Source: Progne subis subis
Taxonomy: Eukaryota; Chordata; Aves; Passeriformes; Hirundinidae
Assembly (NCBI GenBank): GCA_022316685.1
Contig: JAKJHU010000030.1
Span: 17,068,018-17,132,017 of the forward strand
Direction of reading: 5' to 3'
Length of the DNA: 64,000 nucleotides
Part shown: positions 46,601 through 58,100 of the stretch, one piece after another
Layout of the letters: the number at the start of each line of letters is the position of its first letter
Position numbering within the stretch: position 1 is the stretch's first letter
Notes under the pieces: generated by a model
What the model was told of the DNA's origin: nothing
What the model saw: only the letters and a program-made list of their open reading frames with translations
Database searches by the model: none
Made by a program: the position numbers and the translations under genes

Positions 46601-48939
46601 GTGAGTAAGATACTTCTAGTGACTGGAAAAACTTCTCTGTGAGTGAAGAGAAAAAAATAAACCAGTCTGCAGTACTCTGAAATACAGCCCAAAGGCATTA
46701 AGGATCCACAGATGCCCTACTAATTCATCATGAATAATGTTATCACAGCCTGGGTTGTCCCAAGGGTTGCAGTAATGATTGGCCACGTTTAATGAGGAGC
46801 TGTGAATTTTTTTTATTTTTTTTTTCTTCAGCATGCAAGACAGAGAAATCATTTAAGAGCAATAGACTGAGCAAAGCTGATTACATTCAGGTACAAAATC
46901 ATTGCATTCATAATGCAAATGTTTTTCTTCTATCTATATTAACAAAGACATTGTCCTTTCATTTCTCAGGGAATTAGTCATGCATATCCTATTGTGCCTG
47001 TCAGGAGAATAGCATGGCTGATTCCTCAATCACAGTATTCAAAACAATTCCTTACCTGGTAATTCATGTTTATCATTTTAGCATACTGCAAGTACAAGGA
47101 AAGAAGGAATACAACAGTTTTGTGCTCGTTGCAACAACCACAACACTTGGGGTTGCTTTTATTAGCCAGGCATTATTTGCATAGCTGTAGTGTCTATGTG
47201 TCCCAGCAGGAGCAGAACTGCAGATGAGCTCTGCAAGAGAGACAATCTCCTCCAAGCTGTTTTGAAGCCAAGTTCACAGAAGATCTATGGCACAAGACAT
47301 GCTACAGGAGCTGGGACAGGCAATGACCCATCCAGCCAGTGACAAGCAGAACCAGCCACACCAGGTAGTGTGGCAGGTCCTAGCAGTCAGCCAGGTCTGA
47401 TCTAGTGGTGTTGCTCCAGCCTGTGATTCCAATTCCCACTCTCTCTCCGTGTTAGACAGCTGGTGCTATGCTCTTCCTGACAAAGCCCAGGTCTCAGGAA
47501 ACAAAGATGAAGGTGTGCAAAGCAAGGTCTGAGTACCCTGATGCACAGGCAATTCTATAGAGATGGGTGCTTGGCCAGCTTTACCACACATGCAAATCAA
47601 GAGGAATGAGCTTCAGCAGGAGCCCAGACCTGGCCTCAAACTCGTCCCCTCCATCCACAGTGAAGCCTCCTCACTTTTGGTCCATACAATCACGGGCTAC
47701 CCAAGCCAGGGAAAAAATCATCACTTTCATCCAGGTGACCTGATAGTAAATGCATAAGCCTGGGGGGTATTTTATTCACCCAGTTCCCAGGTTTAGGTAT
47801 AGTGCCATGAAAATCTCTCCTATTTTTGCCTCAGGTAATGTCCAGCACATAATTGTCAGCTTGAGCAGCATAAACCATGGAATGAAATCATACCCTCACT
47901 AAAAGTACAAACTAATCATAGAGAATTGTAAGGAAAGCTGGAATTTTACCCAGAAGTTTCACTGATATTCATCCAGGAAGGGTATCCATGTCACCTCTGA
48001 CAGAGTGGGCAGCCTCCAAAGAGCCCAGAGTTCCAAAGTGGCACTTGGAATGCAAGTCCTAAGAGTTGTGGTGCCAAATCTAACTGCTTATAACATAGGC
48101 TTATAACCTGTCCACATCTGCAGAGTCGATTGAGAGCTGATCAATAGCATCTATGTCCTTTAGGGAGCAAGACAGACAGACCCCAGCACAGAGAGACCCC
48201 TGACTCAGGAGGTCAGATCTCACCCTGAGCTCCATTGACTGCTTTGGGACTTCATAGACTGTCACAGAGACCTGCTGCCAGCCAGCTCAGATCCAGACAC
48301 CTACACTCTGAACACCTGAAGTTAAAAGACTTGAAACCCAGCCTTAAAAGCTTCTCTCATTTGATCTTTGATGAACAAAACCAATATAGAGAATGGCAGA
48401 GTGAGAAAGCAAGATCACATGAATGCTGGTTCCAAAGAATATTCTTTCCCTCCTCTTCCACTCTACAAAAACGAAAGAATTTTATATTACTAAAGGTTAG
48501 GAAAGATTGAGCCATCACTTATTACTGTTCTTCACGTTTCTGTAACAAAAATGGAGAGGCATTAGTTTGCATTGTATTGTCTATCTATAACTCAGTTTAC
48601 AGACACTGCTCTTAGTGTCTAATTTTTTTCATAAGTCATAGTTGTCTTCAATGACTGTTTCTTAGTATGAGACATGGGGTTCTCTCTGCTAGAAAGTAGC
48701 TGAAAAAATAATCTATTCTCTCAGATTTTCAGTAATGACATAAATTATTCAACATAAACTAGGTAAACTCACCTTTTCCATCATCTTCTGTTCTCTTCTG
48801 AAAGCTGGTTCTGTCCTTAACCCCACCTCATTTGATTACGTGGTTTACCAACTGTCCAGTCTGTCTGTTTATCAGTAACACAGGTTTGTGACCATTTGGC
48901 CAGTCTTGCTGGTGGGATGGAGTCAATTCCTTCTGTTCC
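43621..48939. other. Unique sequence, no gene seen
   Basis: The longest frames are 145 codons (44,557-44,994 minus), 117 codons (43,601-43,954 plus) and 105 codons (45,917-46,234 plus); none is recognised. T-rich runs occur near 46,403-46,425. Octamers lie at 46,913 (plus), 47,175 (minus) and 47,590 (plus). No transposable element was identified in this 5.3 kb, the longest clean stretch of the right half. Confidence 0.5.
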
Positions 48940-48970
48940 TTTTTTTTTTTTTTTTTTTTCTTCTTTTTTT
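48940..48970. repeat. T20 homopolymer with T-rich extension
   Basis: T20 (48,940-48,959), a short cttc break, then a further T run. Confidence 0.9.
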
Positions 48971-50694
48971 GTAGCCTGTGAAGGAAAGCACCTGAGTCAT
49001 TTGGTCACCCTGAGGATGCAGGTCACGCTATCATGAGCCACCTTGGCTGCCACAGTCAACTGCATCTCTCTGTCATCTGGGTCAAACTCCTCAGCTCCCA
49101 GGGGAGCAGAAACTCAAATGCTGAGTACAAATATCCTTGAGCTAGAGGAAGCTAAAGTAAACGTACTGCAGACAAACGAGCATTATATTCTAGGTAGGCT
49201 TATATTCAGCTGTGACAATGTAAAATCATCAGAGATATCTCTGTGGGGTTTTTCCTCTGTTATCCAGATGTGTAATTCATAATGCATTAATTGCAGGTTT
49301 GGAAAAGCTACATCAAAGTTTGCCCACATCATCAGTGATCATAATCTCCTGAATGTGGTGGTGATGCTGCTCTTTCATTGCCTGGATTTTAGAGGACAGT
49401 CAGTCTGCTTTGAAAGCACATCTACAGTGATCCACCCATTACACTTTTGGATGTTCTGTGAGATGGAAAATGAGAGTATTCATGAAGATATTTGCACTGT
49501 TGTGTTTCCCTAGCATTACAGAATCTGCACCAGGTAGCCAGTGAGGAAATCCCCTGGGCTGGTCAATGGCAAAGGAGGAGAGCAGAGAGCCTGGTTAGCC
49601 ACAGTCCAAGAGGAGCCCCTGCTGATCCCTGGAGGGATTGCAGTGAGCACTGAGAACGCGGTCAATATTTTACACCCTTCATACAGAGAAACTTTGTTAA
49701 TGTGAATTGAAATGTAACAGGAAACAAGAAAAGAAAGCTCAAAAGCAGTTGGGGAATGAAAAACTAAAATGGATTCAGACAAATATGCTTGAATTTCAGT
49801 GGGTTTTTCAATGGGTATTTTTGAAATTGGGAATCTCTGAAAAAGGTTTTGGCCAGGGGAAGTTTTTTATTAGACATAATCATGAAAACACATGTGCTCT
49901 TGTGGTTTATCTTTATTCATGTCCATTAGTCACCCAAAATAAATATCACTCATCAAACAGACTAGCCAGCTAAAGATTGGCATGGATTTTTGATGAATTC
50001 ATAGCAAATTGGTAAGACTAGACAAAACACCACTCACATATAATAGAAAAATCTTGATTTTGGGATACTGTGAAAACATCACTTGCATATAATTATTTTA
50101 TTTCCTTGTTGGTTTATATCTTGTTGATTGAATATTCCATGCTTTTCTTTCCCCATGGCCCTACTAAAAAGGAGGTCCAACTGTGTTTGCTTTTCTATTG
50201 CCCAAGACCAAAGTCACCCAAGCTCAAGAAGGAAATGTGTGTCACAGGACAGAATAAATCCTGGTTTCCATAACACCAGGCACAGCTCTCCCAGAGGACC
50301 ACAGACAGTATGTGATTCTTGTACCTGAGGAATGTACCTCTTCTGTCCACAGATCCTGCAGTGCCCCAGTGGTCTCCAAAGCAGTGGAACCAGTGGTGTT
50401 CTACAGTCTCCCCTGCTTCCAGCATGGGATTCACCCATACACAGGTGCAGTATAAGCATCTCTGCCATTCAGTGCAGTCCATCTTAACTCAGAATGATGA
50501 TGGACAGCAAAAGGCATCAAAACCCCTACACAGTATATAACAGATTAAAATTCAATCAGATATTTGTTTGGGGCCCAAGAAGAATTAAGACTTACTAATA
50601 ATCTGGGAAAGATTGGCACTAGCTTTATGTACCCTGCTCAGAGCCTTGACACCAAAGGCAGAGAAGATAATTCCCTGATCCCATAATCCCAGGC
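48971..50694. other. Unique sequence, nothing seen
   Basis: Frames are 95 codons or fewer and overlap on opposite strands at 50,128-50,540. No gene or element was recognised. Confidence 0.5.
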
Positions 50695-50805
50695 CCACGT
50701 TGTGATTCTTGGGGCTGTCCTGTGCAGGGCCAGGAATTGGACTGTAATGATCCTTGTGGGTCCCTTCCAACTCAGACTCTCTTGGGATTCTGTGATTCTG
50801 TAATC
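50695..50805 (+). mobile_element. CR1 LINE, 3'-terminal fragment
   Basis: GTTGTGATTCTTGGGGCTGT, CCTGTGCAGGGCCAGGAATT, then gatccttgtgggtcccttcc and GGGATTCTGTGATTCTGTAA form the avian CR1 3' end in plus orientation, with two terminal ATTCTGTG-type units retained. It is about 110 bp long and less diverged than the copy at 40.2 kb. Confidence 0.92.
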
Positions 50806-51658
50806 TTACATCTCTCATGTCACAAACATGTCTCATGGCAACTAAATTCTAGGATGGAATTCTCATGTGCCATGTGCTCACAGCACCACTGACAGAGCAG
50901 AGGGCCTTTGCAGCTCTCCCTGAGCACACTCCCACTGAGACAAAGTAAAAGGTGAAGTTGCAAATGGGAAGCACAGCACCCTTTTCCTCTTGTTGGAAAA
51001 AAGGTATCTGTGGAAAAAGAATGCAAGTTGCAATCAGCAAGGATGCAGATTTGAAGTTCTGCTTCCTGGGTTTTATTTTTTTTTTTTGCAAAATGCTAGG
51101 ACATCTTTCCTAAACACAAATATTCAGGGCTCTTTTTTATCTCTGGTATGTTAGCTGGGAACTCTGTCAGCTTTATGTTTTCTGTTCCAGTCAGTGCTGA
51201 AAGAATGCTCATGCTAAATCACCCACCCCCTTCCAGAAGCTCCTGTCTTATTCCCTAGAAACCAGAGCCTTATCTCACTTGACTTAGATTTGTATGTCCT
51301 GGAGGTGGTGTGAGCACAAACACATAAAGCCAATAAGTTTTCATAACACAAAACATTTTTTCCAAAATCTGTATGGTTTAAGTCCTGCTATCTAATTGAC
51401 TACTCGCTACTCCAAACTGAATTAAGAATTTCCTCTGAGTATGCAAGGACTACAGCTTTCTGCTTCAGCAGTGGTATTATCTGCACCAAATATCAAAATT
51501 TTGCAATATCACTGATTGATTTTATAAGATAGGATTATACTGGAAAATTTTCAGCAAAACAATCTGGGAGCATTACTTCAGGGAAGGAAAAATATCAAAA
51601 TCAAATAGATTTAATTGTAAAATTATGTAAAACTGAATTCATTTTCCTGCAGTGAAGG
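50806..51658. other. Unique sequence, nothing seen
   Basis: Frames of 80 codons or fewer. No feature was recognised. Confidence 0.5.
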
Positions 51659-51690
51659 AAAAAAAAAAAAAGAGAGAGAGAAAAAAAAAA
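51659..51690. repeat. A-rich / (AG)n tract
   Basis: A13, then four to five AG units, then A10: an all-purine strand of about 32 bp. Confidence 0.9.
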
Positions 51691-52025
51691 GTTAAAGTTA
51701 TAAACATTTTATTGCGGAAAAACTTTGAGGAGAAATCTTGAAACCTCAATAGAGAATTTTTCAAAATTATATACTGCACTACCACTGCTCACCTGTCACC
51801 CTAAAGCAGAAAAGCTGAAAGCTATTGTCACTTTTTGGTCTGGCTTTTTAAGCCACTAAGAGTAGTCAACTTATCTTCTTTAACTCAGTGGCACATATTC
51901 GTGTAACAATTCTTTTTTTTCCTTTGTCATCACATTTGAAATCGAAGCCAATTTCAACTTTCTTGGGAAATGGAAGTTCCAAGTGTCACCCCATACAGAT
52001 GCCAGTCAAGTATGTCTGCTCAAAC
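51691..52025. other. Unique sequence left of the CR1 insertion
   Basis: Nothing was recognised. The direct repeat flanking the CR1 begins at its right edge. Confidence 0.5.
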
Positions 52026-52113
52026 TTGTGTCCTCCAGCTTTCTGGACCATCACTGGAGAGGAAGACCAGCCTGGTTCCCACTCAATACCAGCCAGTCAT
52101 GGCCTCCTCCAGG
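52026..52113. repeat. Left copy of about 90 bp direct repeat flanking CR1
   Basis: The stretch starts TTGTGTCCTCCAG, contains the perfectly shared block ATCACTGGAGAGGAAGA, and ends CCTCCTCCAGGA. It aligns with 53,038-53,123 at about 78% identity by hand (roughly 18 mismatches and one 2-base gap over about 87 positions). It stops a few bases before the CR1 3' end. No known repeat family was recognised in it. Confidence 0.8.
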
Positions 52114-52119
52114 AAAACC

Positions 52120-52994
52120 TTAGAATCATTTCGGTTAAAAAAGATGTCTAAGACTCCAGCTGTGAACCCAACACTGCCAACTGCCATAGTGATCCATGTC
52201 CCTAAGCACCACATCTACATGTCTTTTAAACACCTCCAAGGATAGTGACTCAACCACTTCCTTGGGCAACCCGTTCCAATGCTTGATAACATTTTTGGTG
52301 AAGAAATTCTTCCTGATTTTCAATCTAAACCATTTTGGTGCAGCTTGAGGCCATTTACCCTTGTCTCTTTACTTGCTCCTTGAGGGAATAGACCAACCCA
52401 ACCTGGCTACAGCCTCCTTTCAGGCAGTTGTAGAGAGTGATAAGGTCTCCCCCGAGCCTCCTTTTCTCCAGGCTGAACAGTCCCAGTTCCCATAGCTGCT
52501 CCTCATATGACCAATGATCCAGACCCTTCCAGCTCCACTGCCCTTCTCTGGACACTCTTCAGCTCCTCAATGTCTTTCTTGAGGTGAGGAGCCAAAACCT
52601 GAGCACAGGATTCAAGGTGTAGCCTTATAGTACCAAGTACAGGGAGACAATCACAACCCTGGTCCTGGTGACATTATTGCTTACACAGGCCAGGTGCCAT
52701 TGACCTTCTTGGCCACCTGAGCACACTCTGGCTCATGTTCAGCCACTGTTGACCAGCACCCTCAGGACCTTTTCTGCTGGACAGTTTTCCAGCCACTCTG
52801 TCCCCAGTTCGGAGCACTCCAGGGGGTGGTTGTTACCTGAGAGCAGGACCTGGAACTTAGCCTTGTTGACCCTTATACAAATGGTCTTGGCCCTTTGATC
52901 CAGCCTGTCCATATCCCTCTGCATATCCTTCCTGCCCTCCAGAAAATCCCACCAATTTGGTGTCATCTGCAAACTGAGGGTGCTCTCAATCCTC
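52120..52994 (-). mobile_element. CR1 LINE, 875 bp 5'-truncated copy
   Basis: The longest CR1 in the window, inserted in minus orientation with its 3' end at the left (AGAATCATTTCGGTT on the plus strand). Diagnostic plus-strand stretches include CACATCTACATGTCTTTTAA, CTTTTCTCCAGGCTGAACAG and GCCTTGTTGACCCTT. The left end carries no expanded terminal repeat. The right end at about 52,994 is the 5' truncation point inside ORF2, after GGTGCTCTCAATCC. The copy covers the end of the reverse-transcriptase ORF and the short 3' tail. Frameshifts and stops show it is long dead. It is flanked by about 90 bp direct repeats, which is unusual for CR1. Confidence 0.95.
52135..52972 (-). pseudogene. Remains of CR1 ORF2 (reverse transcriptase C-terminus)
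   Basis: Three minus-strand open pieces retain recognisable CR1 ORF2 peptide. 52,739-52,972 holds the part with LEGRK and RDMDRLDQRAK followed by NKAKFQVL. 52,355-52,555 has [18 protein letters not shown]. 52,135-52,323 has KNFFTKNVIKHWNGLPKEVV. They lie in order from upstream to downstream on the minus strand but in different frames, separated by stops and indels. The catalytic YxDD core lies upstream of the truncation point and is absent, so no activity is possible. Confidence 0.9.
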
Positions 52995-53037
52995 CCTTCT
53001 ATTTGGTAGTTACTACCCTGGGTAATAACAGCAAAAA
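52995..53037. other. 43 bp between CR1 5' end and right flanking repeat
   Basis: This stretch does not match CR1 as far as I can tell and is not part of the direct repeat. It may be filler added at the 5' junction or pre-existing sequence. Confidence 0.4.
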
Positions 53038-53123
53038 TTGTGTCCTCCAGTCTCTTGGGTCATCACTGGAGAGGAAGAGCAAGCTGGTTCTCCCTCTATC
53101 AGCCAACCATAACCTCCTCTGGG
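53038..53123. repeat. Right copy of about 90 bp direct repeat flanking CR1
   Basis: The stretch starts TTGTGTCCTCCAG and shares ATCACTGGAGAGGAAGA with the left copy at 52,026-52,113, in the same orientation. It lies 43 bp beyond the truncated CR1 end. Hand alignment gives about 78% identity. Confidence 0.8.
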
Positions 53124-53583
53124 ACAAGAAAGGTCGTACATCCCTTGTGTCAAAGCTAGAGTTAGAGAGGTCTGCTAGAAAGTTCTGTGATGGCAAGCAA
53201 AGATTAAGGGCAAGATTATCAGGAAAAAGGTAAGAAAGAGAGGATAGTAATAAATTTGATTTACAGTAGATTTCTAAGGGCCTCAGACAAGATCATACTT
53301 CAAAAAGCCACTGTCAGAACACAGAGCAAAGTTCTGAGGATAAGGGGATGAGATGCACATTAGGGCTCACTTAATTTGTCTGGAGCCTAGTGAGAAGTAA
53401 AAGTGACATTTTCAACAAGAAACTACTTTTCTTTACACTGTCCCTTGCTGATACTGAATTATAATAACTCCACACTGACCAAAACAGGAATAGTCCTGCC
53501 ACACAGCTGTGTCAAAAAATGTTTTATGTTTCTAGTGGTCCTAGAAAGATATATTACAAAACCCCATCCAACAAAACAACAAG
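53124..53583. other. Unique sequence, nothing seen
   Basis: No gene or element was recognised after the right flanking repeat. Confidence 0.5.
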
Positions 53584-53617
53584 AATAAATAAATAAATAA
53601 ATAAACAAATAAATAAA
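53584..53617. repeat. (AAAT)n tetranucleotide microsatellite
   Basis: About eight units with one AAAC interruption. Confidence 0.95.
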
Positions 53618-55122
53618 GCTAATTTTAAAAATTTGGATATAAAAACAGAGCAAACTGCCTCACAAAGTCAGATCTGAGATAAGCACATAGGTCTGGGAGG
53701 GGGTAATCTCTAGAGATTAGTACATACTCACATTACAACTAATAACAGTACAGATATTCTTTGTTCTTATTGAAGGATGAAGAAAGTATATTTATGGATA
53801 GATGCAATTAATGTAAAACTCCAGCTGTTTAAAACGAAACCTGAAGTTGTTTTGCTCATCCTGAGTATATTATTCCTTATGAAGCAGCTGAACCTGGATG
53901 TCCTTATGCACAAGAGACAAGATAACTATGGTTAGTGCACTTAAGAGTTAGCCAGAAAAATGTGAATTAAGGTCACCTAAACTCTGAATGGGAGCTTCTG
54001 TCCTGGCTTTTAGTTACAGTTGACAATTCTGATTCCATTTCATACCTTTCTTGCGCTTGGATTTGTCTCTTAATCTCCTGGTATCCTGTGGTCAGGATAG
54101 GAAGAGGTCATTATCCTCTGTGAGTGAAATGCCATGGAATCATAGTCACCTTTATCCTATCAGTACAAATTTAGAAATGCCCAATGATCCACAAGGAACC
54201 AGCTCCGGTTTTATCCTCATGCATGCAAATGGTGACTCTTGTTCACTTCACTTGTTTACACATGGCTTTGGTGCCCAGCCATCTCTAAACACTCGAGTTT
54301 TTTTCAAGACTGGCTACCTATTTATAGTATTAGAAATGCATTATGCATGCATTAGATCTCAAAATGAATCTGAACTCTCACAACCTTCCACAATGAGGAT
54401 GTATCTCCCCTTAACCCTGCTGCACAGATATTCGGTTGAGATCATTCATTTCCTTCTCTCCCTATTCCGCCTTCACTGAGCAAAATAAAGAAGTAAAACA
54501 GCTCTACAAATGACAAAATTATATCAGAGAACAATGAATTTCTAACAGCCCTCAGATGATTTTTTCCCTAGAAAATATACCTGGTCCCTTAGCATTAGGG
54601 GACTGCAGCCAGACCAGTAAAGGGGTGGCATTAGTCATATTCCAAATTCAGCTCAGCATGAGGCAGGGGAATAAGGTGCTCATTCCTGCATTTAGGCAGA
54701 TAAAGCCTGGCACAGCTTTGATTAGAGACATGTAGTACAGATACTGTGATACAATCAGAGCATATAACAGTCAAAAACAGGGATGTAGGATTGAGTCCAA
54801 CTGTAAAAAGCTGGAAAGATGATGAAGTGTTGCAGGTGAATGTTCATTTCAACATTTCAACAAGCACAGCACACCTTGCCCAACGCTCTTTTTCTGTGAG
54901 AGAGGTGCCCTTTATGGTGGGCTGGAGGCACATATTAGCTGCTTTATATTTCCCACTCTATTTCAAGCGATCATATGCAAAACCTTAACCTTGTGAACAC
55001 AGGTTACATACTGCTTTGGCTTATTTTTTTTTACATGTAGATAGGAACCAACGAAAATCTGGAAAAGCTGATCAATATGTTGCAATTACCAAGTAAGAAA
55101 ATACACCAAAAATAAAACCAAT

Positions 55123-55129
<7 letters not shown>
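53618..55129. other. Unique sequence, no gene seen
   Basis: The plus-strand frame 54,051-54,479 (142 codons) is unrecognised and has no supporting context. An octamer is present at 54,223. No transposable element was recognised. Confidence 0.5.

Positions 55130-55180
<51 letters not shown>
55130..55180. repeat. A51 homopolymer
   Basis: The longest homopolymer in the window. It follows an A/T-rich stretch with AATAAAACC about 20 bp upstream, so a plus-strand retrocopy tail is conceivable. No recognisable mRNA, SINE or LINE body precedes it, and no obvious target-site duplication was found. Its length is uncertain for technical reasons. Confidence 0.9.
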
Positions 55181-55185
<5 letters not shown>

Positions 55186-58100
55186 CACAATGGAATCTTC
55201 CGTCTGGACATTGTAGATTTTTGCCATTTTATTTAGAAAATTCTGGGACCAAAATCGCAGTTTTTCTGAAATTGCCATGCTACATGGTAGCAGAGGTGGA
55301 GGCAGCTACAAATGAGTGCATCTAGAAACAGAAGGGAAAATAAAAGGGCAAAGAATTTGGCACACAGAAGGCCAAAACAGCTTTGACCCTGCCAATCCGC
55401 AGCAAGCAACTGGATCAAGCCTTCACGAAAGCAAGCAAAGATACTGAAACAGGTGACTATCAGCAGCCTTTCCATTGGAGAATCACAAGCCCTGTTTGAT
55501 AATATGCATTTAAGTAAAGATCAAACTAATGATGAGATTATAAGCAAGACTGAAAAAAACCTTTTAGGTTAAAATGAAACTTTTGAGGATAATATGTGAC
55601 AAGATACATGAGAACTCAAAAGGAGGAACTTTTGAGGTTTTGAGAAGAGAATTGTGACTATTGCATTAGTTGTGTTGTTTGTAGAGTTTATGGACTCTTT
55701 AATTGGAGGCAAAAGTTGCAATGGAGAGACAAAACCAAGAATAAGATTGCAGAAAATATTCTGACTTCAGTCTGGAAAAGGCAATTCCACCATAAGTGGA
55801 GAACAAAATTTGCAGATTGAAAGCTCTGAAGGATAACATGTCATATTCAGATAGTTGGGTTCATCAAAGGAGCAACTGGAAGAAAATCAAAAGCTCAGAA
55901 AGAAATAGGAAAACTGCAAAAAAAAAATTGAAATAAGGATCTTGATGAACTGCACAAAAATGGGAAGAAAACACAAACCGAATTTACATCTAGCCTTTGT
56001 AAAGAGCTAATATATTTTGTAACAAGCAAAGTAAATTGAAAACTGCCATAAAAACAGAATTTACACAAGTGGGTGTAAACTATATTACCTCTACACAAGC
56101 AAGCCTAATTCTTTATTGGAAAGACTTAAGCAATACCTACTTGGAGTAGATTTTACCTCACACATTAGCAGATGCTTTATTAATTTAAATTGGGTGCACA
56201 GATCAGAGTGATACCTGATTTACAATACAGAGCATGAGGACAGAATCAATAACAGCAATGTGCAGCTCATACAGGGGACACATCACCCCTGAAGAGGTGG
56301 CACGTTGGGACAGTCATCTGGCTGGAGAGGTGGCACTGCCCAGACGCTTCCGGGAAGTGCGCTACCCAAAAAGATATCTTTGATTTGAACAGAACCTTCA
56401 CTTTTTAAGTTAAGAAAACCCAGCTTGGTAAGGCAAAGGGAAGAAGCAATATTTATACACAACCAGCTCCTGTCCATGAGCTCTGCTCTTCCTGGAGGTT
56501 GCTGTTTCCAGCCAGCATGAGCACTGCTGCATGGCAGCAAACACTGTCCAGTGTCTGCTGTCCTTCTACTCTCTAGGGAGATTTTTCCATTCATTTCCGA
56601 GGCTTAACAAAACTCATCACAGACTCAGCACATGTTGCAAACTCCCAGGGTCCAGCTGCATCCTCAGTAATGCCACAGCCTCTCTATCCATTAATTTCCT
56701 GGGTTGCTCCCAATGGAAAGGTGAAAGAAAGTATCCAGGGACAGGAGCAATATTCTGCCAATGTTCTTAGTGGATCATAAGCATGTGATCCATAAAAACC
56801 AAAAGAGAACAAACCCTTCTGTCATGAGAATATCAAGTTGAGATAGAAAAAATTTTTAGAAGATGAGGTTTGCAATTACTTTGCCAGAAGGTCCACCTGA
56901 GGCACAGCAAACTGGGAGAGCATAGATCAGAAGAGAAATACATTGAAACAGGAAAAATAAAGCAAAAAATAAAAGAGAGGTAAGGAAGAGGGAGAAGTGA
57001 TTAAATACAGGAAATTACAAAAGAAAGTTTAAAATATCTAGGATGTAGAGAAAAGTCATACACAGAACAACACTGACTAATATGATCTGAGTAATGTTAG
57101 AAAGAAAAGACCATTTAAAAGGGCCAGAATAGACAAACAGAAGCAGCACAGAACAACAATTTAAAAAACTTTAAATAAATTATACAAGATTGATAGCAAT
57201 TCATTTGGCTGTGTGGAAGAAAAAAAAATCTAGATCATCATCCCTTTTTACCCATAAAGAGCATTATTATAGAATATAGCCCCAAACATGACATCTCATA
57301 TGTAAAACCTTCCTTTGTGAGCCCAGCATACCATCTGCAGCAGTAATGCCTTACAGGCCACAAATGCCACGGTTCTGTTTTGGAAAAATGTTTGATTTAG
57401 AAATAGAATAATTTCAGCTCTAGGACATTATATTTTATTGTTTCTTTAAAAAGAAACTGTTAAAGGGTGCTTAAAAGAGATGAAGAATCAGGCCTGGAAC
57501 AGAGCAATACCCTCTGAACAGGACTGCCACCTGCAGAGAACAGTTCGGCCCAGACCAGCATGTTATTTTAGGTGCTGATGCCAAAAAGTGGAGCATTTTC
57601 ACAAAAAAAAGTGAAGCAGAAAATCTATCATGATCTTGGATGACGTGAATGTAATGGGTCTGCAGGACACTGGACTAGTGTATTACATCAGAGGACAAGA
57701 GCCTCTTGTGAAGTTGCCTCCCTCCCACAAGGTAATTACTAATGGAAGACAGATCCACAGTTTCCACAACAAAAGGAAGATGAAAAGAGCCTGGACTCTT
57801 GATATCAAAAACAAAGCCAAGAGAAGTGTGAGACAAAGCAAGAGAAGGCTCAAAGCTGAGCAAAGCAGAGCTAAAACTCATGAGGTGCTTTAGACATCCA
57901 CAGGACAGAGGTGGTCAGCTCAAAGACTGGTTGAAACCTCATGATGCCTCCTTGCAAATCTCTAATTTACCTCTGAGTAGGAATGAGTTGTTGGAGTAGG
58001 TCATTTAGAAAGCTTGAGATAAAATATGATGTATTCCTCCCATCATGTGTGAGTTGAAAGCAGTGGTCAAGGGAGCCAGCACAGATAGCAGTGGCTTCAG

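Noticed and set aside
54051..54479. 142-codon plus-strand open frame
   Set aside because: No recognisable domain, no promoter or splice context, and an AT-rich surrounding.
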